A stretch of 40,081 nucleotides of DNA, from contig NZ_CDBZ01000041.1 in NCBI RefSeq assembly GCF_000819985.1, forward strand, positions 14,022-54,102, given 5' to 3'. A program made the position numbers and the translations under genes. Below the pieces are notes generated by a model. It was not told the DNA's origin, did not search any database, and was given only the letters and a program-made list of their open reading frames with translations. Positions within the stretch are counted from its first letter, which is position 1, and the number at the start of each line of letters is the position of its first letter. This document shows, in pieces, positions 25,797-36,600 of the stretch. The DNA is from Aeromonas media (GTDB lineage: Bacteria; Pseudomonadota; Gammaproteobacteria; Enterobacterales; Aeromonadaceae).

Positions 25797-26720
25797 ATGG
25801 CTATCCCAACCCTGAACAACTACGCCATGCCCAGCCAGTGGAAGGCCAACAAGGTCGACTGGACCCTGGATCCCAAGCGTGCCGCCCTGCTGATCCACGA
25901 CATGCAGGAGTATTTCACCGCCTTCTATGGTGAAAACAGCCCGTTGATCGCGGAACTCACCGAGCGCCTGGCCGCCGTGCGCAAGCAGTGCAAGGCCCTC
26001 GGCATCCCGGTCTTCTACACCGCCCAGCCCAAGGATCAATCCCCTGAAGATCGCGCCCTGCTCAACGACATGTGGGGCCCGGGTCTCAACAAGCGGCCCG
26101 AGCAGCAGCAGGTGGTGGCGGCGCTGCGCCCGGAGCGGGACGACACCGTGCTAGTCAAGTGGCGCTACAGCGCCTTCCAGCGCTCCGAGCTGGAGCAGAT
26201 GCTCAAAGCGCTGGGGCGGGATCAGCTGATCATCGGCGGCATCTACGGCCATATCGGCTGCATGATGACCGCCTGCGACGCCTTCATGCGCGACATCCAG
26301 CCCTTCTTCCTGGCGGACGGGGTGGCGGACTTCTCCCTGGCCGACCACCAGATGGCGCTGGACTACGTGGCGACCCGCTGCGGCAAGGTGATCCGCTGCG
26401 AGGAGGTGCTGGCCCTCGCCCCGGTCTCCGCTTCTGCCGCCCAGACCAGTCCGCTCCTGACCAATCCGTTGCTGACGTATGAGGGGCTCAAGGCACGGCT
26501 GCTGAGCCATATCGACGAGGACGAAGGGGAGTTTGATCCCGACGAGAACCTGATCGACTACGGTCTGGATTCGGTGCGGATCATGGCCCTGCTCACCGAG
26601 TGGCGCGCCGCCGGGGTGGAGCTGGGCTTCGTGGATCTCGCCAAGCTGCCGACCCTCAACGGCTGGTGGCGCCTCATCGAGGCCAAGCTGGCAGCCCAGG
26701 CGCTGGAGGTGACCCCATGA
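25797..26720 (+). CDS. amoB: Isochorismatase / aryl carrier protein AmoB (EntB type)
   Basis: A two-domain protein. The N-terminal isochorismatase (about 1-205) hydrolyses isochorismate to 2,3-dihydro-2,3-dihydroxybenzoate: it has [10 protein letters not shown] (catalytic Asp), [10 protein letters not shown] (catalytic Lys) and [17 protein letters not shown]. The C-terminal aryl carrier domain (about 225-300) has [12 protein letters not shown] with the phosphopantetheine Ser at 259; it holds DHB loaded by AmoE. The 307-aa protein is slightly longer than EntB (285 aa), mainly in the linker between domains. It starts 23 bp after amoE with AAGGAA upstream; its stop overlaps amoF (ATGA). Confidence 0.95.
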   Translation: MAIPTLNNYAMPSQWKANKVDWTLDPKRAALLIHDMQEYFTAFYGENSPLIAELTERLAAVRKQCKALGIPVFYTAQPKDQSPEDRALLNDMWGPGLNKRPEQQQVVAALRPERDDTVLVKWRYSAFQRSELEQMLKALGRDQLIIGGIYGHIGCMMTACDAFMRDIQPFFLADGVADFSLADHQMALDYVATRCGKVIRCEEVLALAPVSASAAQTSPLLTNPLLTYEGLKARLLSHIDEDEGEFDPDENLIDYGLDSVRIMALLTEWRAAGVELGFVDLAKLPTLNGWWRLIEAKLAAQALEVTP

Positions 26721-29700
26721 ACCGCTTCCCCTTGACCATCCCCCAGCAGGGGCTCTGGTCCGGACATCTGCTCAACGACGACAAGGCGATGTTCAACACC
26801 GCCGAGTGCATCGCCTTCGACGGCAAGGTCGAGGCGGCCGTGCTGGCCGCGGCCCTTGCCAAGGCGGTGGGGGAGTGCGAGGCGCTCAAGGGCCACTTCG
26901 AAGACGATAAGGAGGCGGTCTGCTTCGTCTCGGCCGAGCAGCCCCTGGCCTATGCAGAGGTCTCCCTCGAGCGCGATGACGAGGCGCTGGCCCGCGCCTG
27001 GGCCTGGGCCGATCTGCGCCGCCCGTTCGAGCTGACCCAAGAGGCGCCCTGCCGCTTCGCCCTGCTGCGCGGCCCTGGCCGCGATTATCTCTACAGCTGC
27101 GTGCACCATATCGCGCTGGATGGCTTTGGTACCACCTTGCTGTTCCAGCGCATCGCCGAGCTGTACGCAGAGGGGTTGGCCGGTGAGATGAACTCCCCAT
27201 CCCCCTTCGGCTCGTTGGCTGAAGTGCTGGCCGAAGAGGCGAGCCGCGAGCAGAGCGGCAAGAACGCCGCCGCTCGCACCTTCTGGCAGGAGCAACTGCA
27301 AGCCTGGCCCGAGGTGACATCCTTTGGCTCGTTACGGGCGCCGATTGCCGCCGACTTTATCCGCGAGAGCCGTCCGCTGCCGGCGGCGCTGTGGCAATCT
27401 CTGACCGGCTTTGCCGACGAGCACAAGCTGGGCTGGCCCGATCTGCTGCTGGCCGGCCTCTCTGCCCAGCTGTCGCTGTCGAGCGGCCAGGATAAGACCC
27501 TGCTCGGCTTGATGATGATGAACCGCATCGGCTCGGCGTCCCTGACCGTGCCCTGCATGCAGATGAACATCACCCCCCTTGCTCTGGAGCTCGAGGAGGG
27601 GCTGAGTCTGGCGGGGGCCGCCGGCGCCGTGGCCAAGGCCAAGCGCGGGGTGCGCAAACACCAGCACTACCGCTACGAGCTGCTGCGCCGCGACCTTGGC
27701 CTGGTGGGGGGCGACAAGCGGCTGTTCGGCCCGCTGGTCAACATCATGCCGTTTGATCACGCTCGCCGCTTTGGGCCGCTATCTGCCCATATTCTCAACA
27801 TCAGCGCCGGCCCGGTGGAGGATCTCACCATCGAGGTACAGGTCGGCGTCGATGGCCAGCCCAGACTGGATCTGGACGCCAACCCCGGCTGCTACCAGCA
27901 GGCGGATTTGGCAGCCATTGCCGATACCCTGTTTGCCCTGCTGGGCCGCTGGCTGGCCGAGCCCGCCCAGACGCTGGGGGCGATCAAGGCCGACTGGCTG
28001 GCCGAGCAGCGGGCCAGGGCCCTGATCGCCGGCCCCGCCCATGAAGTGATCAAGGCGCGGCCGGTGCTGGAGGCGCTCTGCCACTTCGCCGCCCAGACCC
28101 CGAACAAGATTGCCTTGATTCAGAGCACGGAGCAGGGAGAGACCCGCTTCAGCTATGAGGCGCTGCTGGCCAGATCTGAACAGATGGCAGTTGCCCTGCA
28201 GGCCGCAGGCGTCGCCCCCGGCGACAAGGTGGGGGTCATGCTGGCCCGCACCCCCCAGGCCATCTTCGCCCAGTTGGCGGTGCTGCTGGCCGGCGCCGTC
28301 TACGTGCCGCTCGATCCAGAGCAGCCGCTGGAGCGCCAGGGCCATATTCTGCGGCTGGGGGAGGTCAAGACCCTGATCACCCAGGCCGAGTACCGTCACA
28401 AGCTGGCCAGCCTGTTTGAGGGGCACACGCTCTTGGCGGGGGATCTGGTGAGCGATGATCGGCTCAACCAGCCGGCCGCCGGCCGCGCCGTCGCCTACCT
28501 GATGTTCACCTCGGGCTCGACCGGTTTGCCCAAGGGGGTGGCGGTGAGCCACGGCGCGCTGGATCACTTCGCCGCCGCCGCCCGCTGCCGCTACCACTTG
28601 GGCGAGGGCGCGCGGATGCTGCAATTCGCCCCCTTCAACTTCGACGCCAGCATCGAGGAGGTGTTCGCCACCCTGAGCGCCGGTGCCACCCTGGTGCTGC
28701 GCACCGACGCCCTGCTCGAATCCATGCCCGCCTTTGCGGCCGGGGTGGAGCAGATGGGGATCACCCACCTCGATCTGCCCACCGCGTTCTGGAACGAGTG
28801 GGTGGTGGCGCTGACGGCGGGCCAGGCTCACATTCCTGCCAATCTGGCCACCGTCATCATCGGCGGCGAGGCAGTCTACCCCGAGCAGCTGGCCCAGTGG
28901 CAGCACCAGGGCCGCTCCGATGTGCGCCTGTTCAACACCTACGGCCCCACCGAAACGACCGTGGTGGTGACCACCCAGGAGCTGCAACAGGAAGACCCGA
29001 GCCAGGCCCAGTTGCCCATCGGCCTGCCGCTGCCCGGCATGCAGGCGCTCATTCTGGGGGCGGGGGAGCAACCCGCCAGCGAGGGTGAGCTGGTGCTGCT
29101 CGGCCCGCAGCTGGCCAATGGCTATGTGGGGGGCGTGCAAGGCAGCTTCGATACCTTGCGGGTTGGCGTGGAGCAGATGCCTGTCTATCGCACCGGCGAT
29201 CGGGTGCGCTTGGTGGCTGGCCGGCTGGTCTACCTCGGCCGGCGCGACAACGAATTCAAGATAAGCGGCTATCGCATCCAGCCCGGCGAGGTGGAGGCCC
29301 AGCTGCTGGCCCTGCCCGGGGTGGACGAGGCGTGCGTGCAGGGGGTGAGCATCGGCAGCGTGCGCCGGCTGGTGGCCTTCGTGGCGGGGCCGGAGCGCGA
29401 CAGCCGGGTCATCAAGGCGCAGCTGGCCAAGGTGCTGCCTGCTGCCATGATCCCCACCGATTATCGCCACTATGACCAGCTGCCCCGCACCGGCTCCAAC
29501 AAGCTGGATCGCAAGGCCTTGCTGGCCGCCTACCAGGCGGGCGGCGAAGCCCTGACCCTGGGCAGCGAAACCGAGAACCGGGTCGGCACCATCTGGCAGC
29601 AGATCCTGGGGCTCGCCACCATGGCGCCCGCCGACAACTTCTTCGAACTGGGGGGCCAGTCCCTGCAAACCATCCAGATCGTCAACCGGCTCGGCGCCGA

Positions 29701-29818
29701 GTTCGGGGTGCAGGTCAAGGTTTCCGACGTGTTCGATCACCCTCGGCTGGATGACTTCTGCCGTTTCCTCGACGGCCTGCTTTCCGAGGACGAAGAGAGC
29801 GTGGAGATGGTGTGGTGA
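26717..29818 (+). CDS. amoF: Nonribosomal peptide synthetase AmoF (C-A-PCP, predicted lysine)
   Basis: A single-module synthetase of 1033 aa. Condensation domain about 3-430 with HHIALDG at 130-136; adenylation domain about 450-925 with the A3 motif [10 protein letters not shown] at 598-607 and [10 protein letters not shown]; carrier domain about 950-1025 with [11 protein letters not shown] (Ser982). The ten pocket residues read by eye are D-A-E-D-I-G-T-V-V-K: acidic residues at positions 239 and 278 fit a cationic side chain and resemble lysine codes, agreeing with lysine in amonabactin. There is no thioesterase; the protein ends in a short acidic tail ([13 protein letters not shown]) that may dock to AmoG. 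EntF, its enterobactin counterpart, does have a thioesterase. Start chosen at the ATGA overlap with amoB. Confidence 0.92.
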   Translation: MNRFPLTIPQQGLWSGHLLNDDKAMFNTAECIAFDGKVEAAVLAAALAKAVGECEALKGHFEDDKEAVCFVSAEQPLAYAEVSLERDDEALARAWAWADLRRPFELTQEAPCRFALLRGPGRDYLYSCVHHIALDGFGTTLLFQRIAELYAEGLAGEMNSPSPFGSLAEVLAEEASREQSGKNAAARTFWQEQLQAWPEVTSFGSLRAPIAADFIRESRPLPAALWQSLTGFADEHKLGWPDLLLAGLSAQLSLSSGQDKTLLGLMMMNRIGSASLTVPCMQMNITPLALELEEGLSLAGAAGAVAKAKRGVRKHQHYRYELLRRDLGLVGGDKRLFGPLVNIMPFDHARRFGPLSAHILNISAGPVEDLTIEVQVGVDGQPRLDLDANPGCYQQADLAAIADTLFALLGRWLAEPAQTLGAIKADWLAEQRARALIAGPAHEVIKARPVLEALCHFAAQTPNKIALIQSTEQGETRFSYEALLARSEQMAVALQAAGVAPGDKVGVMLARTPQAIFAQLAVLLAGAVYVPLDPEQPLERQGHILRLGEVKTLITQAEYRHKLASLFEGHTLLAGDLVSDDRLNQPAAGRAVAYLMFTSGSTGLPKGVAVSHGALDHFAAAARCRYHLGEGARMLQFAPFNFDASIEEVFATLSAGATLVLRTDALLESMPAFAAGVEQMGITHLDLPTAFWNEWVVALTAGQAHIPANLATVIIGGEAVYPEQLAQWQHQGRSDVRLFNTYGPTETTVVVTTQELQQEDPSQAQLPIGLPLPGMQALILGAGEQPASEGELVLLGPQLANGYVGGVQGSFDTLRVGVEQMPVYRTGDRVRLVAGRLVYLGRRDNEFKISGYRIQPGEVEAQLLALPGVDEACVQGVSIGSVRRLVAFVAGPERDSRVIKAQLAKVLPAAMIPTDYRHYDQLPRTGSNKLDRKALLAAYQAGGEALTLGSETENRVGTIWQQILGLATMAPADNFFELGGQSLQTIQIVNRLGAEFGVQVKVSDVFDHPRLDDFCRFLDGLLSEDEESVEMVW

Positions 29819-30597
29819 TGAGCAAGATGACGAAGGATCAGCGAAAAATGGCCTTTGATTTCACTGGCAAGCGGGTCTGGGTGACCGGGGCCGGGCGCGG
29901 CATCGGCCGCGAGGTGGCCACTCAGTTCGTGGCGGCCGGCGCCTGTGTGGTGGGGCTGGATCTGGCGTTTCCCGAAGCCGACTACCCCTATGCCACCCGG
30001 CTGCTCGATATTGGCGACTCGAAGGCGGTCAACGCCTGCTGCGCAGCGCTGCTGGCGGACGGCGGGCTCGATGTGCTGGTCAACGGGGCCGGGGTGCTGC
30101 GCCTCGGCTCCACCGACGCCCTGAGCGATGATGACTGGCACGACTGCATGACGGTCAACGCCAGCGGCGTCTTCTATCTGCTGCGGGCCCTGGTGCCCCA
30201 CTTCAAGGGGCAGCAGCGCGGCGCCATCGTCACCATCGGCTCCAACGCCGCCCATGTGCCGCGCATGCAGATGGCGGCCTATTGCGCCTCCAAGGCGGCG
30301 GTCACCAGCCTGACCCAGACGGTGGGGCTGGAGCTGGCCCCCTTCGGCGTACGCGCCAATCTGGTGTCGCCGGGCTCGACGGATACCCCCATGCTGCGCG
30401 GCATGCTGCCAAGCGAGGAGGCCATGGCCCGCACCATTGCCGGGTTGCCGGAGCAGTTCAAGCTCGGCATTCCCCTGCGCAAGGTAGCCACCCCGGCGGA
30501 GATCGCCCATACCGTCCTCTTCCTGGCCTCGGATCTGGCCAGCCACATCACGCTGCAGGATCTGGTCGTCGACGGCGGCGCCACCCTGAGTGCCTGA
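29818..30597 (+). CDS. amoA: 2,3-Dihydro-2,3-dihydroxybenzoate dehydrogenase AmoA (EntA type)
   Basis: AmoA oxidises 2,3-dihydro-2,3-dihydroxybenzoate to 2,3-dihydroxybenzoate with NAD+. It is a classical short-chain dehydrogenase of 259 aa: the cofactor motif TGAGRGIG, DVLVNGAG, a catalytic Ser in TIGSNAAH, and the active-site Tyr and Lys in AAYCASKAAV. The C-terminal VVDGGATLSA is like EntA. The ATG at 29818 shares its A with the amoF stop (TGATG). The family N-terminus would also fit an ATG 10 codons later (MAFDFTGKRVWVTG), but that one lacks a ribosome binding site. Its location between two synthetase genes, not next to amoB, is a feature of the amo operon order. Confidence 0.94.
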   Translation: MSKMTKDQRKMAFDFTGKRVWVTGAGRGIGREVATQFVAAGACVVGLDLAFPEADYPYATRLLDIGDSKAVNACCAALLADGGLDVLVNGAGVLRLGSTDALSDDDWHDCMTVNASGVFYLLRALVPHFKGQQRGAIVTIGSNAAHVPRMQMAAYCASKAAVTSLTQTVGLELAPFGVRANLVSPGSTDTPMLRGMLPSEEAMARTIAGLPEQFKLGIPLRKVATPAEIAHTVLFLASDLASHITLQDLVVDGGATLSA

Positions 30598-30611
30598 GGC
30601 TTGAGAAACAG

Positions 30612-33600
30612 ATGAACAATATGATTTTGCTGTTGAAACAGCTGGAACGGCAGGGGGTCAAGCTGGCGCTGAACGACAAGGGCCAGCTTATCTCCCAGTC
30701 GAGCAAGGAGGCGGTGACGCCGGCCATCGGCGCCACCATCAAGGCCCACAAGGATGAGCTGGTGCGCTGCCTGGCGGCCCGTGTCGCCTTCGAGGCGCCC
30801 ATCGCCTCCGAGGGTGCCCGGCAGGGGCCGCTCTCCTCGTCCCAGAGCGGGCTCTGGTTTATCGAGCAGTACGAGGAGGCCTCCCACCTCTACAACATGC
30901 CGGTCTATTTTCGCGTCAAGGGAGAGCTGGACACGGCGGCGCTGGAGTTTGCCTTCGACCACCTGTTTGCCCGCCACCCCAGCATGCGCACTCGCTTCAT
31001 CAAGGACGAGGCGGGCAGGGGGGCGCAGGAGATCCTGCCCCACACCCCCTTCAAGTTGCAGATTGAGGACGTGAGCGCAGAGCCCATTGCCGAGCGCGAA
31101 GCCTATGTGGCCCGCCGGGTGCGCGAGGAAATAGGCCGCCCCTTCTTCCTGACCCAGGGGGATCTGAGCCGGGTGCATCTTATTCGGCTGGGCAGCCGCG
31201 AGCACGTGCTGCTGATCACCCAGCACCACATCATCTCCGACGGCTGGTCGGTCAAGAACATGTTCGCGGATCTCAAGTGCGCCTTTCTTGCCCACCAGAA
31301 TCGCGAATCCCTGCAGGTGAGCGAGCTGCCGCTCACCTGCATCGACTATGCCCGCTGGTTCAACTCGGACCGTTTCCTCGATTATCACGCCGAGTTCAAG
31401 CCGTTCTGGGTCGACCGGCTCGGTGGCAGCCCCGAGGTGCACGGCCTGCCGCTCGACAAGCCGCGCCCGGCCCATCAGGACAGTGGCGGCGAGCTGGTCT
31501 TCTCCACCATCGAGAGCGACCTGTGGGAGAGCTTCAAGCGCCTGTGCCAACGGCACAGCACCTCCAACTTCATCGGTCTGCACGCCCTGTTTGCCCTGCT
31601 GATGGTGCGTCAGAGCGGCGAGAAGGAGGTGGTGATCGGCACCCCGCTCGCCTATCGCGAGCGCCACGAGATCGAGTCGCTGGTGGGCTTTTTCGTCAAT
31701 ACCCTGGTACTGCGCACCCAGCTGGAAGGCCGGCCCAGCTTTGTCGACTATCTGCAGCAGTGCCGGGAGGAGGATCTGGCGGCCTTTGATCACCAGCTCT
31801 ACCGCTTCGAGGCGCTGGCCGAGGCCATCGGCGCCGATCGCACTACCGCCATCAACCCCATCTTCCAGATCATGCTGGTCTATCAGGCCAAGGTGGACTT
31901 CAACGATCTCATCCCCGGCTGCCAGCTGGTGGAGGAGACCTCGCCTGTGCTGCCGGCCAAGACCGACATCTCGGTGAAGGTGACCGAGCTGATGGACTCC
32001 GTCAGGGTGGACTGGCTGTTTGCCACCGCCCTGTTCGAGCGAGAGACCATCCAGGCTCTTGCCGATCGCCTGCTGCACCTGATGTGCGCCGTGGTGGCGG
32101 CTCCCGAGACCGACATCTGGCAGTTGCCGCTGGAGGCGGGCACCGACCAGGCAGCGCTCGCCGCCGAGCTTGCAGACCTGCCGCCGGATTACCCGAGCCG
32201 CGACACCCTGCTCTGCCATATCGAGCGGCGCGCTATTCAGTTGCCGGACGCGTTGGCGGTCAGCGACGGTGCGCAATCGTTGACCTATGGCGAGCTGGAG
32301 GAGCGTGCCAACCGGTTGGCGCACTGGCTGCAGGCTCAGGGCGTCACCCCGGGCGCCGCCATCGGCATCCAAGCCAGACGCGATGTCGCTTTCGTGATTG
32401 CCCTGCTCGCCTGCTGGAAGGTGGGGGCGGCCTATGTACCCCTCGACCCTGCCTATCCCGTCGAGCGGCTGGCCCATATCCTGAGCGACGCCAGTATTGC
32501 GCTGGTGCTCGGGGGAGAGCCGGATGCCCGGCTTGCCGAGGCCATCAAGGGCACAGATGCCGGTTACCACAACCTGCACCAGCTGGCGCTGGACAAGATG
32601 CCAACCAGCGCGCCGGCACTGCCTCGGGACGCCGCCATGCTGGCCCAGATCATCTACACCTCCGGCAGCACCGGCCTGCCAAAGGGGGTCATGGTGGAGC
32701 AGGGCAGCCTGGTCAACCTGATGGCAGATCACGGTGAACGCATCGCCCTTGATCAGAATGGGGCCATGTTCAACTGCATGTCCCTCTCGTTTGATGCGGG
32801 CAACATGACTAGCTTGCTGCCCCTGTACTGCGGCGCGGCCCTGCACTTCGGCGAACCGGGCGAAGGGGTGATCAGTGCCGCGATCGCTTGTGGTGCCAGC
32901 CATATGATTTTGCCGACCGCCCTGCTCGCGAACCTGCTGCCAGCGGCGGATCTCGGTTCCCTCAAGGCCATCGGCTTTGGTGGCGAGGCGTGCCCGAGCA
33001 GCCTGGTGGAGCGTTGGGGAGAGCGGGTGGCCCTGTTCAACATGTACGGCCCGACCGAATGCACCGTCACCGCACTCTGCGCGCGGCTCACCCCGGGGGC
33101 GCCCATCACCATAGGTCGACCCGTCAACAACCTGAAGGCGCTGATCCTGGACGAGGCGGGCAACCCCTGCCCGGTGGGAGTGCCGGGCGAGCTCTGCCTG
33201 GCTGGCCTCGGCCTGGCCCGCGGCTACCTCAATCTGCCTGAGCGTACTCAAGAGGCCTTTATCGAGCTCGCCTTGGCGGGTCGTACTTGTCGCCTCTACC
33301 GTACCGGCGATCGGGCCCTGCTGCGCCGCGATGGCAACATCCAGTATCTGGGCCGGATAGACGAGCAGATCAAGCTGCGCGGCTATCGCATCGAGCCGGG
33401 GGAGATAGAGACCCGGCTTGCCGAATTGTGCCCGGCCATCCGTCAGATCAAGATGGTTGTGCAGGAGGGGCGTCTGCTCGCTTACGCCTGTCTGCAGGCC
33501 GGAGCAAGGAAGCCCGACGGCGATGCCCTGCTGCAGCGGGCCGGCGAGTGTCTGCCCGAATACATGGTGCCGGCGCGCCTCTGCTGGCTGCCCGAGATGC

Positions 33601-36600
33601 CGCTCACCCCCAACGGCAAGCTGGACTTGCGCCGCCTGCCCGCCATCGTCTGGCAGCAGAGCAAGGGCGAGCCGCAAAACGTACTGGAGCAGACCGTGCT
33701 CGCCATCTGGCAAGGGGTGCTCAAGCAACCGCTCGGGGTGGAGGATGACTTCTTCCGCTTAGGCGGTGACTCCATCCTCAGCATCCAGCTCACCACCCGG
33801 CTGCGGGATGCAGGGCTGCACTGCAGCGTGAAGGACGTGTTCGAAGCCAAGACGGTACGCCGCCTCTGCCGCCAGCTCGGCCAGCAGCAGGCTGTCAGCC
33901 ACAGGAGCGAGCAGGGCAGCCTGACCGGCGAGTTCCCGCTCCATCCCATTCAGCACTGGTTCTTCGAGCAGGGCTTTGCCAAGTCCGGTCACTGGAACCA
34001 GGGGGTGATCCTGCGCCTGCCGGCCGGGGTGGACGATGAGGCCCTGCGCGGCTGGCTGGATGCGTTGCGCCAGCACCACGATGCCCTGCGTCTGGCGGTG
34101 ACCCCGACCGGCCAGCGCTACCTGGCCGAACTGCCATTGCCGCCGCTGCCGACCCTGGATGCCGGCAGCCTCGATGAGGCCGAGCTGCAGGCCCGCCTGA
34201 CCGAGCTGCAGGGGGATCTCGACCCCGCCAGCGGCCACACCCTGGCCTGGGCCCGCCTGCGCAATCTCTCCCTCGAGGGGGATCGCGAGGGCGAGACGGT
34301 GGAGGGGCTCTTCCTCGCCTTCCATCACCTGGTCATCGATGCCGTCTCCTGGCGCATCCTGGCCGAAGATCTGGCACGGGTGAGCAGGGGCGAGCCGCTG
34401 CCCGCCAAGGGCAGCAGCTATCGCCAGTGGGGCGAAGGGCTCGCGGCCTACGCCAAACGGGAAGAGGATCAGCTTGGCTTCTGGCTGGCTCAGGGGGAGG
34501 CCAGCAAGCCAGGCTTGCTGGAGGAGCGACGCGCCGCCGGTGGCCGCGCCGCTGCCAGTTTGCTGCAACTGAGTCAGGAGACCACGTCTCGTCTCATCGA
34601 CACCGCCAACCAGGCCTACTTCACCCGGGTGCCCGACCTGCTGCTGGCGGCACTGACCCGTACCCTGAGCGAGCAGGGTTACGGCAACCGTCACTGCGTG
34701 ATGCTGGAAGGACACGGCCGCGAGGCCATCGATGCGGAACTGGACGTGAGCCGTACCCTCGGCTGGTTCACCAGCACCTACCCGTTGGCGTTGGCGGATG
34801 CCAAGGAGTGGGACGCGCTGGTGTGCGCCACCAAGGAGCAGTTGCGCGCCGTGCCGGACAAGGGGGTAGGCTTCAACGCCTTGCGGCTGCACCACCCACG
34901 TGGCTGGGCACTGCCCGAAGCCCTGGTGGTCTTCAACTATCTGGGGGTCAGCCATCAGGGCGAGGCTGCTCAGCCCTGGCAGCCTCTGCCCTTGGCGCCG
35001 GGGGCACCCAGTTCCCCTGACAACCTGCCGCGCGAGCTGGTCAGCCTGCACGGGGGCGTGTTTGATGGCCGCCTCACCCTGCGTCAGGTGGGCGCCCTCA
35101 ACCAGCAGGCGAGCGACGCCCTGATGGCGCGGCTGGCGGACAACCTGACGGCGCTGGTGGAGCACTGCTGCGCGGTGAATGCTCCGCGCCATACCCCGAG
35201 TGACTTCCCTGGGCTTGGACTCTCGCAAGCTGCGCTCGATGGGGTGCTGAGCGGACGCGAGGTGGAGACCCTGCTGCCCATGACCTCGCTTCAGCAGAGC
35301 ATGTTCCATCACAGGGCGCTGGTGCCCGGTGACACGGCCTATCATCTGCAGACCGAGATCGACTATCAGCAGCCGCTGGACGTGGCGGTCTACCGTCAGG
35401 CCTGGCAGGGGCAGATCGCCCGCTGGCCGGCCCTTCGCAGCGAACTGGTGCTGGCGGACGGGGTCGCACTGCAGCGCATCATGAAGCGCGCCGAGTTGCC
35501 ATTCCACTATGAGGACTTGTCTGAAGTGGGAAATGAGGTGGGAGAGGCAGAGGCTCGGGTCCAAGCCTACCGCGAGCAGGATCTGGCCCGCCCGATCCCG
35601 CTCGAGCAGGCGCCCCTGCTGCGCCTTGCCTGCTTCAAATTGGCCCCCGATCACCACAAGGTGATCTTCAGCGCCCATCACGGCGTGCTGGATGGCTGGA
35701 GCGGCCCCGTGTTGCTGGGGGCGCTGCATCGCGGCTATCAGGCGTTGATGAACGGCCTGTTGCCCCAGCGCGATCCGGATACCGCCTGGCTCGAATTTGG
35801 CCGCCATATCGCGAGCCAAACCCGCAGCGCCGACGCCTATTGGCAGGGGCGGGGCGAACTACTGGCAACGCCTAACGATCTCGCCTGCCTGTTCGGGGTG
35901 ACGCTGGACGCAGGCTCAAGCGGGCGCCATACCCAGCAGCGACCGGCGGTGTGCGCCACAGCGTTGCCGGCCGAGGTGGCGACCTTGCTGGCGCGCCGTG
36001 CCCGCGAGCTTGGCGTGACCGCGGGCCTGTTGGCCCAATATGCCTGGCACCGTCTGCTGGCACGCCGCTCTGGCGATGCCGTCACCCTGGTGGGCAACGT
36101 GACCCCGGGCCGGGATTACCCCATCGAGGGGATCACCGCGAGCGTCGGGCTCTACATCAACAGCCTGCCGCTGGCGCTGGCGTGGCGCACCGAGTTGAGC
36201 CTGGCCGAGCATATCGCCCAGTTGCAGACCGACCTGATGGCGCTCAACGAGCACGGCACCCAGTCGCTGGCGGCACTGACGAAAGGGCGGGCGCGTCTGT
36301 TCCAGAGCTTGTTCGTGTTCGAGAACTACCCCATGCCGGCGGCCCCTGCCGCCCCCGAACCCCACCAGCTGGTGCCGCGCTTTGGCGCCGTGGTGGAGAA
36401 GGTGGAGCTTCCTCTCTCCTTGGTGGTCAGCAGCCGGGGCGAGACGCTCCAGCTGCGCCTCGAGTTCGACGGCGAGCAGATCCCCGAGGCCCGGGCCGAG
36501 GCGGTGCTGGCTGCCTGGCTAGCCGAGCTCGACTGGCTGGCGCAGGCGGATCTGGGCCAGCCGGCCAGAGTGGCGGCGGCCGCGCCGTTCCCAGCGCAAG

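Noticed and set aside
30279-33728. 1149-codon open frame on the minus strand, antisense to amoA/amoG
   Set aside because: It mirrors a GC-rich coding region. Its translation is rich in His, Gln, Gly and Leu without domains, while the plus strand encodes clear synthetase domains.
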